This document shows, piece after piece, positions 8,028 through 18,078 of a stretch of DNA of 64,000 nt; positions within the stretch are counted from its first letter, which is position 1, and each line of letters begins with the position of its first letter. The position numbers and the translations under genes are program-made. The stretch is from Streptomyces sp. NBC_01294 (GTDB lineage: Bacteria > Actinomycetota > Actinomycetes > Streptomycetales > Streptomycetaceae): the NCBI RefSeq assembly GCF_035917235.1, contig NZ_CP108423.1, positions 2,235,001-2,299,000 on the forward strand. The letters run 5' to 3'. Under the pieces are notes generated by a model. It was not told where the DNA came from. It worked only from the letters and a program-made list of their open reading frames with translations, and ran no database searches.

Positions 8028-10246
8028 TTGTCGGAGTCGTCCTTGTCAGCGTCGTCGCCGGCGGCCTCGCCGTCGATCACGGGGATCAGGGAGAGCTTGC
8101 CGCGCTGGTCGATCTCGGCGATCTCCACCTGGACCTTGGTGCCGACCGCGAGCACGTCCTCGACGTTCTCCACGCGCTTGCCACCGGCGAGCTTGCGGAT
8201 CTGCGAGATGTGCAGCAGGCCGTCCTTGCCGGGCATCAGGGAGACGAAGGCACCGAAGGTGGTGGTCTTGACGACCGTACCCAGGTAACGCTCGCCGACC
8301 TCCGGCATGGTCGGGTTGGCGATGGCGTTGATCGTGGCGCGGGCGGCCTCGGCGGCCGGGCCGTCGGAGGCACCGATGTAGATGGTGCCGTCGTCCTCGA
8401 TCGTGATCTCGGCGCCGGTGTCCTCCTGGATCTGGTTGATCATCTTGCCCTTGGGCCCGATGACCTCGCCGATCTTGTCCACGGGGATCTTGACGGTGAT
8501 GATCCGCGGGGCGTACTGGGACATGGCGTCCGGCGTGTCGATCGCTTCCATCATCACGTCGAGGATGTGGAGGCGGGCGTCGCGGGCCTGCTTGAGGGCC
8601 GCGGCCAGGACGGAGGCCGGGATGCCGTCCAGCTTGGTATCCAGCTGGAGGGCGGTCACGAACTCCTTGGTGCCGGCGACCTTGAAGTCCATGTCGCCGA
8701 AGGCGTCCTCCGCACCGAGGATGTCGGTGAGGGCGACGTAGTGCGTCTTGCCGTCGATCTCCTGGGAGATCAGACCCATGGCGATACCGGCGACGGGGGC
8801 CTTGAGGGGCACACCGGCGTTCAGCAGCGACATGGTGGAGGCGCAGACCGAGCCCATGGACGTCGAACCGTTGGAGCCGAGGGCCTCGGACACCTGACGG
8901 ATCGCGTAGGGGAACTCCTCGCGGGTCGGGAGGACCGGCACGATCGCGCGCTCGGCGAGCGCGCCGTGGCCGATCTCGCGGCGCTTCGGCGAACCGACGC
9001 GGCCGGTCTCACCGACGGAGTACGGCGGGAAGTTGTAGTTGTGCATGTAGCGCTTGCGGGTCACCGGGGAGAGGGTGTCCAGCTGCTGCTCCATGCGGAG
9101 CATGTTCAGGGTGGTGACGCCCAGGATCTGGGTCTCGCCACGCTCGAACAGCGCCGAGCCGTGCACGCGCGGGATGGCCTCGACCTCGGCGGCGAGGGTA
9201 CGGATGTCCGTGAGCCCGCGGCCGTCGATGCGGACCTTGTCCTTGATGACGCGCTCGCGCACCAGGGCCTTGGTCAGGCTGCGGTAGGCGGCGGAGATCT
9301 CCTTCTCGCGGCCCTCGAAGGCCGGGAGGAGCTTCTCGGCGGCGATCTCCTTGACGCGGTCCAGCTCGGCCTCGCGGTCCTGCTTGCCCGCGATGGTCAG
9401 CGCCTGGGAGAGGTCACCCTTGACGGCGGCCGCGAGGGCCTCGTACACGTCGTCCTGGTAGTCCAGGAAGACCGGGAACTCGCCCTCGGGCTTCGCGGCC
9501 TTGGCGGCCAGGTCGGCCTGGGCCTTGCACAGGACCTTGATGAACGGCTTCGCGGCGTCGAGGCCCGAGGCCACGATCTCCTCGGTCGGCGCCTGGGCGC
9601 CGCCCTTGACGAGGGCGATGGTCTTCTCGGTGGCCTCGGCCTCGACCATCATGATCGCGACGTCGCCGTCGTCCAGGACACGGCCCGCGACGACCATGTC
9701 GAAGACGGCGTCCTCGAGCTCGGTGTGCGTCGGGAAGGCCACCCACTGGCCGCGGATCAGCGCGACGCGGACGCCGCCGATCGGGCCGGAGAAGGGCAGG
9801 CCGGCCAGCTGGGTGGACGCGGACGCGGCGTTGATCGCGACGACGTCGTACAGGTGGTCGGGGTTGAGCGCCATGATCGTGGCGACGACCTGGATCTCGT
9901 TGCGCAGGCCCTTCTTGAAGGACGGGCGCAGCGGGCGGTCGATCAGGCGGCAGGTGAGGATCGCGTCCTCGGAGGGGCGGCCCTCACGGCGGAAGAAGGA
10001 GCCGGGGATCTTGCCGGCCGCGTACTGCCGCTCCTCGACGTCCACCGTCAGGGGGAAGAAGTCGAGCTGGTCCTTGGGCTTCTTCGACGCGGTGGTGGCG
10101 GACAGCACCATCGTGTCGTCGTCCAGGTAGGCAACGGCGGAGCCGGCGGCCTGGCGGGCCAGACGGCCCGTCTCGAAGCGGATGGTGCGGGTGCCGAAGG
10201 AACCGTTGTCAATGACGGCCTCGGCGTAGTGGGTCTCGTTCTCCAC
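8024..10246 (-). CDS. pnp: Polyribonucleotide nucleotidyltransferase (PNPase)
   Basis: Phosphorolytic 3'-5' exoribonuclease and polymerase; in Streptomyces it is also the main source of poly(A)-like tails. The protein is 740 residues: two RNase PH domains joined by an all-helical linker, then a KH domain (IIGPKG-type block reads [13 protein letters not shown], about residue 600) and an S1 domain ([18 protein letters not shown]). The GTG at 10246 gives the canonical start [14 protein letters not shown] and has GGAGA 8 bp upstream. An in-frame ATG at 10261, also with GGAGA, would add five residues. It lies about 300 bp downstream of rpsO with a hairpin between them. Confidence 0.96.
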   Translation of the reverse strand: MENETHYAEAVIDNGSFGTRTIRFETGRLARQAAGSAVAYLDDDTMVLSATTASKKPKDQLDFFPLTVDVEERQYAAGKIPGSFFRREGRPSEDAILTCRLIDRPLRPSFKKGLRNEIQVVATIMALNPDHLYDVVAINAASASTQLAGLPFSGPIGGVRVALIRGQWVAFPTHTELEDAVFDMVVAGRVLDDGDVAIMMVEAEATEKTIALVKGGAQAPTEEIVASGLDAAKPFIKVLCKAQADLAAKAAKPEGEFPVFLDYQDDVYEALAAAVKGDLSQALTIAGKQDREAELDRVKEIAAEKLLPAFEGREKEISAAYRSLTKALVRERVIKDKVRIDGRGLTDIRTLAAEVEAIPRVHGSALFERGETQILGVTTLNMLRMEQQLDTLSPVTRKRYMHNYNFPPYSVGETGRVGSPKRREIGHGALAERAIVPVLPTREEFPYAIRQVSEALGSNGSTSMGSVCASTMSLLNAGVPLKAPVAGIAMGLISQEIDGKTHYVALTDILGAEDAFGDMDFKVAGTKEFVTALQLDTKLDGIPASVLAAALKQARDARLHILDVMMEAIDTPDAMSQYAPRIITVKIPVDKIGEVIGPKGKMINQIQEDTGAEITIEDDGTIYIGASDGPAAEAARATINAIANPTMPEVGERYLGTVVKTTTFGAFVSLMPGKDGLLHISQIRKLAGGKRVENVEDVLAVGTKVQVEIAEIDQRGKLSLIPVIDGEAAGDDADKDDSDK

Positions 10247-10515
10247 TAGCGTTTTCTCCATTTTCGTCGTCTCCGTCCGTCGCCCGTGTGGCGGTGGACG
10301 GTTGCGGAGAAGCGCTCCTGGCCTGGGGCCGGTCTTCGATCGAAGCATCCGGTTCGGTGCCCGCGGGGGCATTCCGGGTGCCACTACCGAGGACCGGCGG
10401 CGTAGGGAGGGCGCTCCTCCTCTTCTGTTGTGCACGTCTTCGTACGTCTTCATCAGACGTACACGTGCGTCCTTTCCAGACTACAAAGGGTCCGGTCCGG
10501 TCCGCACGTACAGCA

Positions 10516-10551
10516 AAGGGAGCGGCCCCCGGATGTGGGAACCGCTCCCTT
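10516..10551 (-). terminator. rpsO-pnp intercistronic hairpin
   Basis: A 10-bp stem AAGGGAGCGG/CCGCTCCCTT with a 16-nt loop starts 9 bp past the rpsO stop. In S. coelicolor the rpsO-pnp intergenic hairpin is known to be an RNase III processing site and partial terminator. The location here matches, but cleavage is inferred. Confidence 0.65.
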
Positions 10552-10560
10552 CACGGCGTG

Positions 10561-10848
10561 TTACTTGGCGCCGGCCGCACCGCGGCGGATGCCGAGGCGC
10601 TCGACCAGCGTACGGAAGCGCTGGATGTCCTTCTTGGCCAGGTACTGCAGCAGGCGGCGACGCTGGCCGACCAGGATCAGCAGACCACGACGGGAGTGGT
10701 GGTCGTGCTTGTGCGTCTTGAGGTGCTCGGTCAGGTCCGAGATGCGGCGGGAGAGCATCGCAACCTGGACCTCGGGGGAGCCGGTGTCGCCCTCCTTGGC
10801 ACCAAACTCTGCGATGATCTGCTTCTTCGTAGCGGCGTCGAGCGGCAC
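10561..10848 (-). CDS. rpsO: 30S ribosomal protein S15
   Basis: A 95-residue primary binder of the central domain of 16S rRNA. The conserved blocks [29 protein letters not shown] and the C-terminal [10 protein letters not shown] region are present. The start is GTG at 10848 with GAGGAG 5 bp upstream, giving [14 protein letters not shown]. The frame remains open to 11001, but that stretch is not conserved. It is the first gene of the rpsO-pnp unit, and the hairpin at 10516-10551 follows its stop. Confidence 0.97.
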   Translation of the reverse strand: MPLDAATKKQIIAEFGAKEGDTGSPEVQVAMLSRRISDLTEHLKTHKHDHHSRRGLLILVGQRRRLLQYLAKKDIQRFRTLVERLGIRRGAAGAK

Positions 10849-11032
10849 GCGTACTCCTCGTTTAGGTCTTCGTCTGCCACCGAGTGCCCCAGGTCTGAAT
10901 CTCTGGGGAGCTTCCGTAACTCGGGAGGCGGGGTCCGCTGAGCGCAGTCCACAGATCCTTGGAAAAGGAGTCCCGGGGACGCGTACACAAACGGCCGTCA
11001 CACAGCGTACCAGGCTGCCGCTCGGCCCCGTC

Positions 11033-12538
11033 TCAGCTGGTGAGAGACCGGGCCCTGGAATAGACGTCCAGGACGGCCAGGGTCAGGGGCACCAGGCTGA
11101 GCAGGACCGCCGCCTCGGTGAGGTCGAGCAGCCGCCCCCAGAAGGGTGACAGACCCTTGCGGGGAATGACCAGCGCAATTCCGGCGAGGAGGGCCGCTCC
11201 GCCCGCGACGGCGGCGGTCAGCCAGATCGTACGGAGGTCCAGACCGCTGCGGTCCTGCTCCAGGACGAGGGCTTCGAGCAGGTCGGTCGGCGGGTTCAGG
11301 GCCATGCCCAGGATCAGCAGCGCGACGGCGGCGAGGCCGGCGGTCAGGGCGCACACCACCTGGGAGGTGTAGCGGAAGAGACGGGCGCGCAGCAGCATGG
11401 CGAGGCCGGTGGCGAGGGCCAGCAGTCGGCCCCAGGTGTTGTCGGAGAAGCCGAGGACCGCGGCGGACCCGACGGCGACGGCGGCGCAGCCGCCGACCAG
11501 GCCGAGCAGCATCTCGTGGCCGCGGCGGGCCTGGGCGGCGATGGCCTCGGCGTCGAGCGGGGTGCCCGGGTCCTGCTGGTCGGAGCCGGACTGGTCACCG
11601 TACGGCTCGGCCTCGTAGCGGTCCGGGGTCTCGTAATCCTCGGTGGCGCTCTGCGGGGCCGCGTAGCCGATCGGCAGGCGGGCGAAGCGGGCGGAGAGGC
11701 CGGGGAGGAAGGCGACGAGGCCGATCGCGACGGGGGCGCAGACGGCCGCGGTGTAGGTGGCGGAGGCCTCGGTGGCGATGCCGACGAAGGTGGCGAGGGT
11801 GCCGGTGGCGGCGACGAAGGTGGCCGCGACGAAGGGGGCGTCGCCACTGGGGGTGAGCGCGACCAGGGCGACGGAGGCGACCAGGACGCAGACGCAGCCG
11901 AGCAGGAACTGGAGCCGGCCGGGGCCCTGGCCCGCGGCCGGGGCGATGATCCCGGAGCCGGCGATCAGCAGGTGCGGGAGGGCGCCGAGGCCGAGCGCCA
12001 CGGCGGAGCCGCGGTCCCGGTAGACGCGGGCGCGCACGCCGGCCACGCCGGTCAGCAGGACGCCCACGGCGCCGGCGATGATGCCGGGCAGGCCGTGCAT
12101 GTCGTGGCGGACCGGGTCGGCGTACCAGAGGACGAAGCCCAGCATGACGAGCAGCAGGGCGGCGCCGGCCAGGCCCGCGCCGCGCAGCATGTCGTCGCTC
12201 CAGCGGTGCCGGTCGCGGACGACGGCGGAGGCGACGGCGTCGGACACGTCGTCGAACACGGCGGGCGGCAGGGACTCCGCGAACGGGCGCAGGCTCAGCA
12301 CCTCGCCGTCGAGGACCTGTTGGCCGGCGAGCGTGCGGGCGCCGTCGAGGACGGTGCCCGAGCGGCGTACGAGGTGGAAGCCGGTCGGGGCGCCGACGGG
12401 CTGGGTCTGACCGGTGAGGCGCAGCAGCTCCGGATAGACGTCGGCGACGGCGATGTCCTCGGGGAGGGCGACGTCGATCCGGCTGTCGGGAGCGACGACG
12501 GTGACCCTGCAGAAACCCGTCGTACCGGCCGTACTCAC
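11033..12538 (-). CDS. eccD: Type VII secretion integral membrane protein EccD
   Basis: The channel-forming, multi-pass subunit of ESX-type secretion, 501 residues. Residues about 1-100 form the ubiquitin-like (YukD) cytoplasmic domain ([20 protein letters not shown]). About eleven hydrophobic segments follow from residue 125 to the end, broken by a cytoplasmic loop near residues 325-370 rich in D, E and Q. The GTG at 12538 has GGGGGA 8 bp upstream; the longer open frame to 12607 lacks support. It is divergent from eccC across 221 bp, so the two could share regulatory DNA. It is the leftmost gene of the secretion locus, next to rpsO. Confidence 0.9.
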   Translation of the reverse strand: MSTAGTTGFCRVTVVAPDSRIDVALPEDIAVADVYPELLRLTGQTQPVGAPTGFHLVRRSGTVLDGARTLAGQQVLDGEVLSLRPFAESLPPAVFDDVSDAVASAVVRDRHRWSDDMLRGAGLAGAALLLVMLGFVLWYADPVRHDMHGLPGIIAGAVGVLLTGVAGVRARVYRDRGSAVALGLGALPHLLIAGSGIIAPAAGQGPGRLQFLLGCVCVLVASVALVALTPSGDAPFVAATFVAATGTLATFVGIATEASATYTAAVCAPVAIGLVAFLPGLSARFARLPIGYAAPQSATEDYETPDRYEAEPYGDQSGSDQQDPGTPLDAEAIAAQARRGHEMLLGLVGGCAAVAVGSAAVLGFSDNTWGRLLALATGLAMLLRARLFRYTSQVVCALTAGLAAVALLILGMALNPPTDLLEALVLEQDRSGLDLRTIWLTAAVAGGAALLAGIALVIPRKGLSPFWGRLLDLTEAAVLLSLVPLTLAVLDVYSRARSLTS

Positions 12539-12759
12539 CTGTGTGATCCCCCTGGTTGATGCCCGCACCGGCGGACGATTCGCGGATGCGCATGCTGCGC
12601 GCGCCACCCTACAGGGGGCGCCTCCCAGCGGTGGCTGGGGGAGTACGGCCGACGGTCGGCAAGTAGGATCACGGTCGCGTGGGGGAGACCCCCTTCGCGC
12701 CCGGGACTTGGGGGCGCCGGTTGCGACCTCCCATCCGTTTTCGAGGGATTGATGCGCCG

Positions 12760-15700
12760 GTGAGCCAGATCGTCGTCAAACGCCCACCGCGGTCCCTGCC
12801 GCCCGAAGTGCCTTCGGACGAGCTGCGGCTGGAGGCTCCGCCGGAACTTCCGCGCGGGCAGCAGGAGGGCATGCTGATGCAGCTCCTGCCGATGCTCGGC
12901 ATGGGCTCTTCCGTCGTCTTCTTCTTCATGCCGGGTGCGGCGCCGTTCATGCGCATCATGGGTGTGCTGATGCTGGTGTCGACGGTGGCGATGGTCATCG
13001 CCCAGCTGGTGCGCCACCGGCGCGGTACGCAGGGGCAAATGGCCGATGTGCGCCGGGACTACCTCAAATACCTTGCACAGACGCGTCGTCAGGTACGCCG
13101 GACCGCGCGGGCGCAGCGCGACGCGCAGCTGTATCTGCACCCGGCGCCCGAGCAGTTGTGGTCGGTGGTGGCGGAGGGCTCGCGGCTGTGGGAGCGGCGG
13201 GTCGGCGACCAGGACTTCGGGCAGGCCCGGCTCGGGCTGGGTGCGCAGCGCCTGGCGACCACACTGGTGGCGCCGGAGACGGCGCCGGTGGACGAGCTGG
13301 AGCCGCTGACGGCGGGCGCGATGCAGCGCTTCCTGAAGGTGCACTCCTCGCTGGACGGGCTGCCGGTGGCGCTGTCCATACGCGCCTTCTACCACGTGAC
13401 GGTGTCCGGGGAGCCGGAGTCGGCGCGCAGTACCGCGCGGGCGATGGTCGCGCAGCTGGCGACGCTGCACTCCCCCGAGGACCTGATGGTGGCCGTGGTG
13501 GCCGCGCCGGGCGCCGTGCCCTCGTGGGACTGGACGAAGTGGCTGCCGCACACGCAGGTCCCGGGCCAGGTCGACGGGGCCGGCACGAAGCGGCTGTTCG
13601 GCGACGACCTCGCCGAGCTGGAGGCGCTGCTGGCGTCGCGGCTGGAGGGCCGGCCGCGGTTCAGCCGGGAGGTGTCCCCGGTGCTGGACCAGCCGCACCT
13701 GGTGGTCGTGCTGGACGGCGGCATGGTCCCGCCGGACTCGGTGTTCGCGGCGGCCGAGGGGCTGCAGGGCGTCACCATCGTCGAGGTGGTCGCGGGCGAG
13801 CTGGACGAGCCGCGCGGCGGGCTGTCGGTCGTGGTGCGGCCGGGCCGGCTGCGGCTGGAGTCGGGCGCGGGGGTCGCGTACGAGGGCGTCCCGGACGCGC
13901 TGTCGCTGCCCGCGGCGGAGGCCCTCGCCCGGCAGCTGGCGCCGCTGCGCACGGGCGGCGGGGACGACGACGAGCCGCTGCTGGCCAATCTGGACTTCAC
14001 CGACCTGCTGAACCTGGGCGACGCGGCCGCGGTCGACGTGGCGCGGACCTGGCGGCCGCGGTCGGCCGGTGAGCGGCTGCGCGTGCCGATCGGTGTCGGC
14101 GAGGGCGGCGCCCCGGTCATGCTGGACCTCAAGGAGGCCGCGCAGGAGGGCATGGGCCCGCACGGCCTGTGCGTGGGCGCGACCGGTTCCGGCAAGTCGG
14201 AGCTGCTGCGCACGCTGGTGCTGGGGCTCGCGGTCACGCACACCTCGGAGACGCTGAACTTCGTCCTCGCCGACTTCAAGGGCGGTGCGACCTTCACCGG
14301 CATGGGGCAGATGCCGCACGTCGCGGCCGTCATCACCAACCTGGCGGACGACCTCACGCTCGTGGACCGCATGGGCGACTCGATCCGCGGTGAGCTGCAG
14401 CGCCGTCAGGAGCTGCTGCGTTCGGCGGGCAACTACGCGAACATCCACGACTACGAGAAGGCCCGTGCGGCCGGCGCCCCGCTGGAGCCGCTGGCCTCGC
14501 TGGTCCTGGTCATCGACGAGTTCTCCGAGCTGCTGACGGCGAAGCCGGACTTCATCGACATGTTCATCCAGATCGGCCGCATCGGCCGGTCGCTGGGCGT
14601 GCACCTGCTGCTGGCCTCGCAGCGCCTGGAGGAGGGCAAGCTGCGCGGGCTGGACACGTACCTGTCGTACCGGATCGGTCTGCGGACCTTCTCGGCGGCG
14701 GAGTCGCGGACCGCGATCGGTGTGCCGGACGCCTACCACCTGCCGTCGGTGCCCGGTTCGGGCTACCTGAAGTTCGGTACGGACGAGATGACCCGCTTCA
14801 AGGCGGCGTACGTCTCGGGCACCTACCGCTCGGGCGGGCCGGACCTGTCGGTGGGCCTGTTCCCGGTGGAGCGGCGGCCCGCGCTGTTCACGGCGGCCCC
14901 GGTGCCGGTGGTGTACGCGGCCCCGGACCCGGCGTACCTGGCGGCGCAGTCGGGGCGGGAGGACGACGCGCTCGCGGACACGGTGCTGGACGTGATCGTG
15001 AGCCGGCTGGAGGGTCAGGGGGTGCCGGCGCACCAGGTGTGGCTGCCGCCGCTGGACCAGGCTCCGCCGCTGGACCAGCTGCTGCCGGCGCTGGCGCCGA
15101 GCGCGGAGCGCGGGCTGCACGCGGACGGGTACACCCGGCCCGGCGGGCTCGTCGTACCGCTCGGCCTCATCGACAAGCCCTTCGAGCAGCGGCGCGAGGT
15201 GCTGTACCGGGACTTCTCGGGTGCGGCGGGCCACCTGATGGTGGTCGGCGGTCCGCAGTCGGGCAAGTCGACGCTGATGCGGACGCTGATCTCCTCGTTC
15301 GCGCTCACGCACACCCCGCGCGAAGTGCAGTTCTACGGGCTGGACTTCGGTGGTGGCAGCCTGTCGTCGATCGCGGAGCTGCCGCACGTGGGCGGGATCG
15401 CCTCGCGCCTGGACCCGGAGCGGGTACGGCGTACGGTCGCGGAGGTGGGGGGCATCCTCAACCGCCGCGAGGAGTTCTTCCGCTCGAACAACATCGACTC
15501 GATCAACACCTACCGGCGCCGGCGCGCGGCGGGCGACCTGCCGGGCGAGCCGTGGGGCGACGTGTTCCTGATCGTCGACGGCTGGGGCACCTTCCGGGGC
15601 GAGTACGAGGGCCTGGAGCAGATCGTCACGGACATCGCGTCCCGCGGTCTGGGCTACGGCATCCACGTGGTGATCACCGCGGCGCGGTACATGGAGGTCC

Positions 15701-16713
15701 GGGCCGCCCTCAAGGACCAGATGCTCAGCCGGCTGGAACTGCGGCTCGGCGACACCATGGACTCCGAGTTCGACCGCAAGGTCGCGGCGAACGTCCCCAC
15801 GGGGATGCCGGGCCGCGGCCAGGTGGCGGAGAAGCTGCACTTCCTGGGCGCGCTCCCGCGGATCGACGGCTCGCACGAGGCGGGGGACCTGTCGGAGGCC
15901 ACGGCGGCCTTCGTGGACGCGGTGAAGCGGAACTGGGCGGGGCAGGCGGCTCCCGGCGTACGGCTGCTGCCGCGGCTGCTCCACTCCGACCAGCTGCCCA
16001 AGGGCGGGGAGTACCCCGAGCGCGGGATCGCGATCGGTATCGACGAGACCGATCTGGAGCCGGTGTTCGTCGACTTCGAGTCCGACCCCTTCCTCCTCGT
16101 CTTCGGCGAGAGCGAGTCGGGCAAGACGAACCTGCTGCGGCTCATCGCCAAGCAGATCGCGGAGCGCTACACGCCGGACCAGGCGCGCCTGGTCGTGGGC
16201 GACTACCGGCGCAGCCTGCTCGGGGCGCTGCCGGAGGAGCACCTGCTGGAGTACGCGCCGATGGTGAGCTCCCTGCAGATGCACATGGAGGCGCTGGGCG
16301 GGGTGTTCTCGCGGCGGCAGCCGCCGACCGACGTCACCCCGCAGCAGCTGCGCGACCGCAGCTGGTGGACGGGCCCGGACGTGTTCATCGTCATCGACGA
16401 CTACGACCTGGTGTCGACCAGCCAGGGCAATCCGCTGGCGCCGCTGGTGGAGTACCTGCCCTTCGCCCGTGACACGGGTGTCCGCTTCATCATCGCGCGC
16501 AACTCGGCGGGTGCCTCGCGCTCGCTGTACGAGCCGTTCATCCAGCGGATCAAGGAGCTGGGCGCGCAGGGCCTCGTCCTGTCCGGCGATCCCTCCGAGG
16601 GCGACCTGGTCGGCAACGTGCGGCCGCGTCCGATGCCGCCGGGCCGGGCCTACTTCGCCTCGCGCAGGCGGGGTACCTCGCTGGTCCAGCTCGGCCGGAT
16701 GCCGGGTCTGTGA
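12760..16713 (+). CDS. eccC: Type VII secretion ATPase EccC (FtsK/SpoIIIE family)
   Basis: Motor and substrate receptor of the ESX-like system, 1317 residues. Two hydrophobic helices lie near residues 45-90 (SSVVFFFMPGAAPF and IMGVLMLVSTVAMVIAQLV). Three FtsK-type ATPase domains follow, with Walker A motifs GATGSGKSE (about 473), GGPQSGKST (about 830) and GESESGKTN (about 1116). The first has a full Walker B (LVLVIDEFSEL). The second reads FLIVDGWGTF, lacking the acidic residue after Asp, and the third IVIDDYD. In studied EccC proteins only ATPase 1 appears strongly active, with domain 3 binding the WXG100 signal. The GTG at 12760 with GAGGGA upstream gives SQIVVKRPPRSLP. A 14-bp terminator follows. 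Confidence 0.95.
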   Translation: MSQIVVKRPPRSLPPEVPSDELRLEAPPELPRGQQEGMLMQLLPMLGMGSSVVFFFMPGAAPFMRIMGVLMLVSTVAMVIAQLVRHRRGTQGQMADVRRDYLKYLAQTRRQVRRTARAQRDAQLYLHPAPEQLWSVVAEGSRLWERRVGDQDFGQARLGLGAQRLATTLVAPETAPVDELEPLTAGAMQRFLKVHSSLDGLPVALSIRAFYHVTVSGEPESARSTARAMVAQLATLHSPEDLMVAVVAAPGAVPSWDWTKWLPHTQVPGQVDGAGTKRLFGDDLAELEALLASRLEGRPRFSREVSPVLDQPHLVVVLDGGMVPPDSVFAAAEGLQGVTIVEVVAGELDEPRGGLSVVVRPGRLRLESGAGVAYEGVPDALSLPAAEALARQLAPLRTGGGDDDEPLLANLDFTDLLNLGDAAAVDVARTWRPRSAGERLRVPIGVGEGGAPVMLDLKEAAQEGMGPHGLCVGATGSGKSELLRTLVLGLAVTHTSETLNFVLADFKGGATFTGMGQMPHVAAVITNLADDLTLVDRMGDSIRGELQRRQELLRSAGNYANIHDYEKARAAGAPLEPLASLVLVIDEFSELLTAKPDFIDMFIQIGRIGRSLGVHLLLASQRLEEGKLRGLDTYLSYRIGLRTFSAAESRTAIGVPDAYHLPSVPGSGYLKFGTDEMTRFKAAYVSGTYRSGGPDLSVGLFPVERRPALFTAAPVPVVYAAPDPAYLAAQSGREDDALADTVLDVIVSRLEGQGVPAHQVWLPPLDQAPPLDQLLPALAPSAERGLHADGYTRPGGLVVPLGLIDKPFEQRREVLYRDFSGAAGHLMVVGGPQSGKSTLMRTLISSFALTHTPREVQFYGLDFGGGSLSSIAELPHVGGIASRLDPERVRRTVAEVGGILNRREEFFRSNNIDSINTYRRRRAAGDLPGEPWGDVFLIVDGWGTFRGEYEGLEQIVTDIASRGLGYGIHVVITAARYMEVRAALKDQMLSRLELRLGDTMDSEFDRKVAANVPTGMPGRGQVAEKLHFLGALPRIDGSHEAGDLSEATAAFVDAVKRNWAGQAAPGVRLLPRLLHSDQLPKGGEYPERGIAIGIDETDLEPVFVDFESDPFLLVFGESESGKTNLLRLIAKQIAERYTPDQARLVVGDYRRSLLGALPEEHLLEYAPMVSSLQMHMEALGGVFSRRQPPTDVTPQQLRDRSWWTGPDVFIVIDDYDLVSTSQGNPLAPLVEYLPFARDTGVRFIIARNSAGASRSLYEPFIQRIKELGAQGLVLSGDPSEGDLVGNVRPRPMPPGRAYFASRRRGTSLVQLGRMPGL

Positions 16714-16719
16714 GCCGCT

Positions 16720-16753
16720 GCCCGGTGGCCGGCCGCAGCGCCGGCCACCGGGC
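16720..16753 (+). terminator. Hairpin after eccC
   Basis: A perfect 14-bp stem (16720-16733 with 16740-16753), 6-nt loop, beginning 6 bp past the eccC stop. The DUF397 gene downstream would then depend on read-through or its own promoter. Confidence 0.65.
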
Positions 16754-16838
16754 GGTTTCGGGTGGAAACCCGTCCCGGCTGGCGGCGCAGCCCCGATAAT
16801 CGGCGGTGAAGACCGCGCCACCGAGGGAAAGGCCGCCC

Positions 16839-17084
16839 ATGGGCACCCAGCAGGAGAAGGACCAGCTGTACGCGCTCGACATCAGCGGTGTGGAGTGGGA
16901 AGGGCCGCCCGGGACCAGCCCGGACGAGGAGCGGGTCGAGATCGCCCGGCTTCCGGAGGGGGCGGTGGCCATGCGGTCCTCGCTGGACCGGGACACGGTG
17001 CTGCGCTACACCGCCGCCGAGTGGGAGGCCTTCGTACTCGGGGCCAGGGACGGCGAGTTCGACCTCGACCGCCACGAGGCCTGA
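16839..17084 (+). CDS. DUF397-like small protein
   Basis: An 81-residue protein. The C-terminal half (VAMRSSLDRDTVLRYTAAEW, then EAFVLGARDGEFD) matches the DUF397 pattern of Streptomyces proteins, which usually ends in a block like F-x-P-x-E-W-x-A-F-x-x-G-x-x-x-G-E-F. The N-terminal half lacks the W-x-K-S-S-x-S start common in that family. DUF397 proteins usually sit beside an XRE-family regulator, as in BldB/WhiJ-like systems; none is next to this gene. I chose the ATG at 16839 (GGAAAGG upstream) over the GTG at 16806. It lies between eccC and the WXG100 genes, so a regulatory link to secretion is possible but unproven. Confidence 0.7.
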   Translation: MGTQQEKDQLYALDISGVEWEGPPGTSPDEERVEIARLPEGAVAMRSSLDRDTVLRYTAAEWEAFVLGARDGEFDLDRHEA

Positions 17085-17099
17085 GGGGCCGCACGCCAC

Positions 17100-17138
17100 G
17101 CCGAAGGGGCGCGCCCGGTGCGGGCGCGCCCCTTCGGC
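17100..17138. terminator. Bidirectional terminator between convergent genes
   Basis: A perfect 18-bp stem with a 3-nt loop (17100-17117 with 17121-17138), lying between the plus-strand DUF397 gene (ends 17084) and the minus-strand WXG100 gene (ends 17166). It can serve both. Confidence 0.8.
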
Positions 17139-17165
17139 ACGTGCGGACCGACGTGGGTACCGGGC

Positions 17166-17471
17166 TCAGTAGGCCTCGGTGAACAGGCGCGAGGCCTTCA
17201 CGTCGGTGGCGCGGTACTCGCTCTTGCCCTGCTCGATCTGCTTGGCAATCTTCTCCAGATCCTGGTGCATCTGGTCGGCCTTGCCCTTGTACTTGGTCTG
17301 GAGGTTGACGTACTCGCGGTGCGCCTCACCGTCCCAGGTGTCCGTGACGACCTTCAGGGCGGTGCCCATCGCGTCCAGGTCCCTGAGGATGTTCCCGGAG
17401 ACGACGCGGATGCGGTCCGCCATCTGCTGAACGGTCTCGTACCGTACCCGGGTGCCTTCGTTGCCCGACAT
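17166..17471 (-). CDS. esxA: WXG100 family type VII secretion substrate (EsxA-like)
   Basis: A 101-residue helical-hairpin protein expected to pair with the neighbouring WXG100 protein and to be secreted through EccC/EccD. The turn motif is WDG in VTDTWDGEAH near residue 46. The C-terminal half contains YRATD (YxxxD), the general type VII secretion signal. The start at 17471 is preceded by GAAGGAG. It is 41 bp downstream of the second WXG100 gene in one unit. The esxA/esxB naming follows gene order relative to S. coelicolor and is less sure than the family call. Confidence 0.92.
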   Translation of the reverse strand: MSGNEGTRVRYETVQQMADRIRVVSGNILRDLDAMGTALKVVTDTWDGEAHREYVNLQTKYKGKADQMHQDLEKIAKQIEQGKSEYRATDVKASRLFTEAY

Positions 17472-17512
17472 GTTCTTCTCCTTCTCGCTGCGGCCGGCTG
17501 GGAAGCGGCTTG

Positions 17513-17866
17513 TCAGACGGACTCGAGGCCCGAACGGGGGCCGGGGGCGGATCCGGACGGGGACGACTGGGCGGCGTTGAACGCGGCCCGCACTTCTTCG
17601 TCCTGGGCGTTGCTGAGGTTCTTGGTCTGCGCCACTGCGTTGTGCAGGACGGTGAGCAGCCTGCGGATCTCGTCGTGGCTCTCGTTGAGGGTGCCCTGCG
17701 CGATAACGAAGCCCTGGGCACCCACACCCGTCCAGCCGGCGCTCACGGTCGCGAGGATGTCGGCGAGCTCACGGGCCTGCCTGGTGACGGCGTTGGCCGT
17801 CTCCTCGATCTTGTTCTTCGCCTTGACGACCGGATCGTCCGCAAGTCCGAAGGTGTTCGTGCTCAT
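17513..17866 (-). CDS. esxB: WXG100 family protein (EsxB-like)
   Basis: A 117-residue partner of the downstream WXG100 protein. The turn motif is WTG in VSAGWTGVGAQGF near residue 45, flanked by two long helices. I find no YxxxD/E in its C-terminal part, so the partner may carry the export signal for the pair. The last 15 residues are S, P and G rich and look disordered. The start at 17866 follows GTGAGGAG. It is the first gene of the esx unit, with a promoter-like sequence about 147 bp upstream. Confidence 0.9.
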   Translation of the reverse strand: MSTNTFGLADDPVVKAKNKIEETANAVTRQARELADILATVSAGWTGVGAQGFVIAQGTLNESHDEIRRLLTVLHNAVAQTKNLSNAQDEEVRAAFNAAQSSPSGSAPGPRSGLESV

Positions 17867-18012
17867 CGAAGCTCCTCACTTCTCAATTCGCCGGCAGAAC
17901 CGGCGGATTGCGCAGCGGAGCGGACGTGCCTGGCGCGATGTGAGCCACGCGCCCCGGGCTGTCCCCCTCCGCTTCACGCGATCCCCCGATCACACTCGTG
18001 AAGCCTGGTGTC

Positions 18013-18041
18013 ACTCTAGCCAGTTCATCGGACAGGCCCAA
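18013..18041 (-). promoter_or_regulatory. Candidate promoter of the WXG100 operon
   Basis: On the minus strand TTGGGC (18036-18041) and TAGAGT (18013-18018) are separated by exactly 17 bp, a good match to a housekeeping-sigma (HrdB-type) promoter. The -10 lies 147 bp upstream of the first WXG100 start. The 212-bp gap to mycP holds no other feature I can see. Confidence 0.55.
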
Positions 18042-18078
18042 CACCGGCAGGCCGCTTGCGTGGATGAACCGCGGCCGT

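Noticed and set aside
12535..16821. A 1428-residue minus-strand open frame opposite eccC
   Set aside because: It is Arg/His/Val-rich shadow sequence of eccC, whose three ATPase motifs prove the plus strand is coding.
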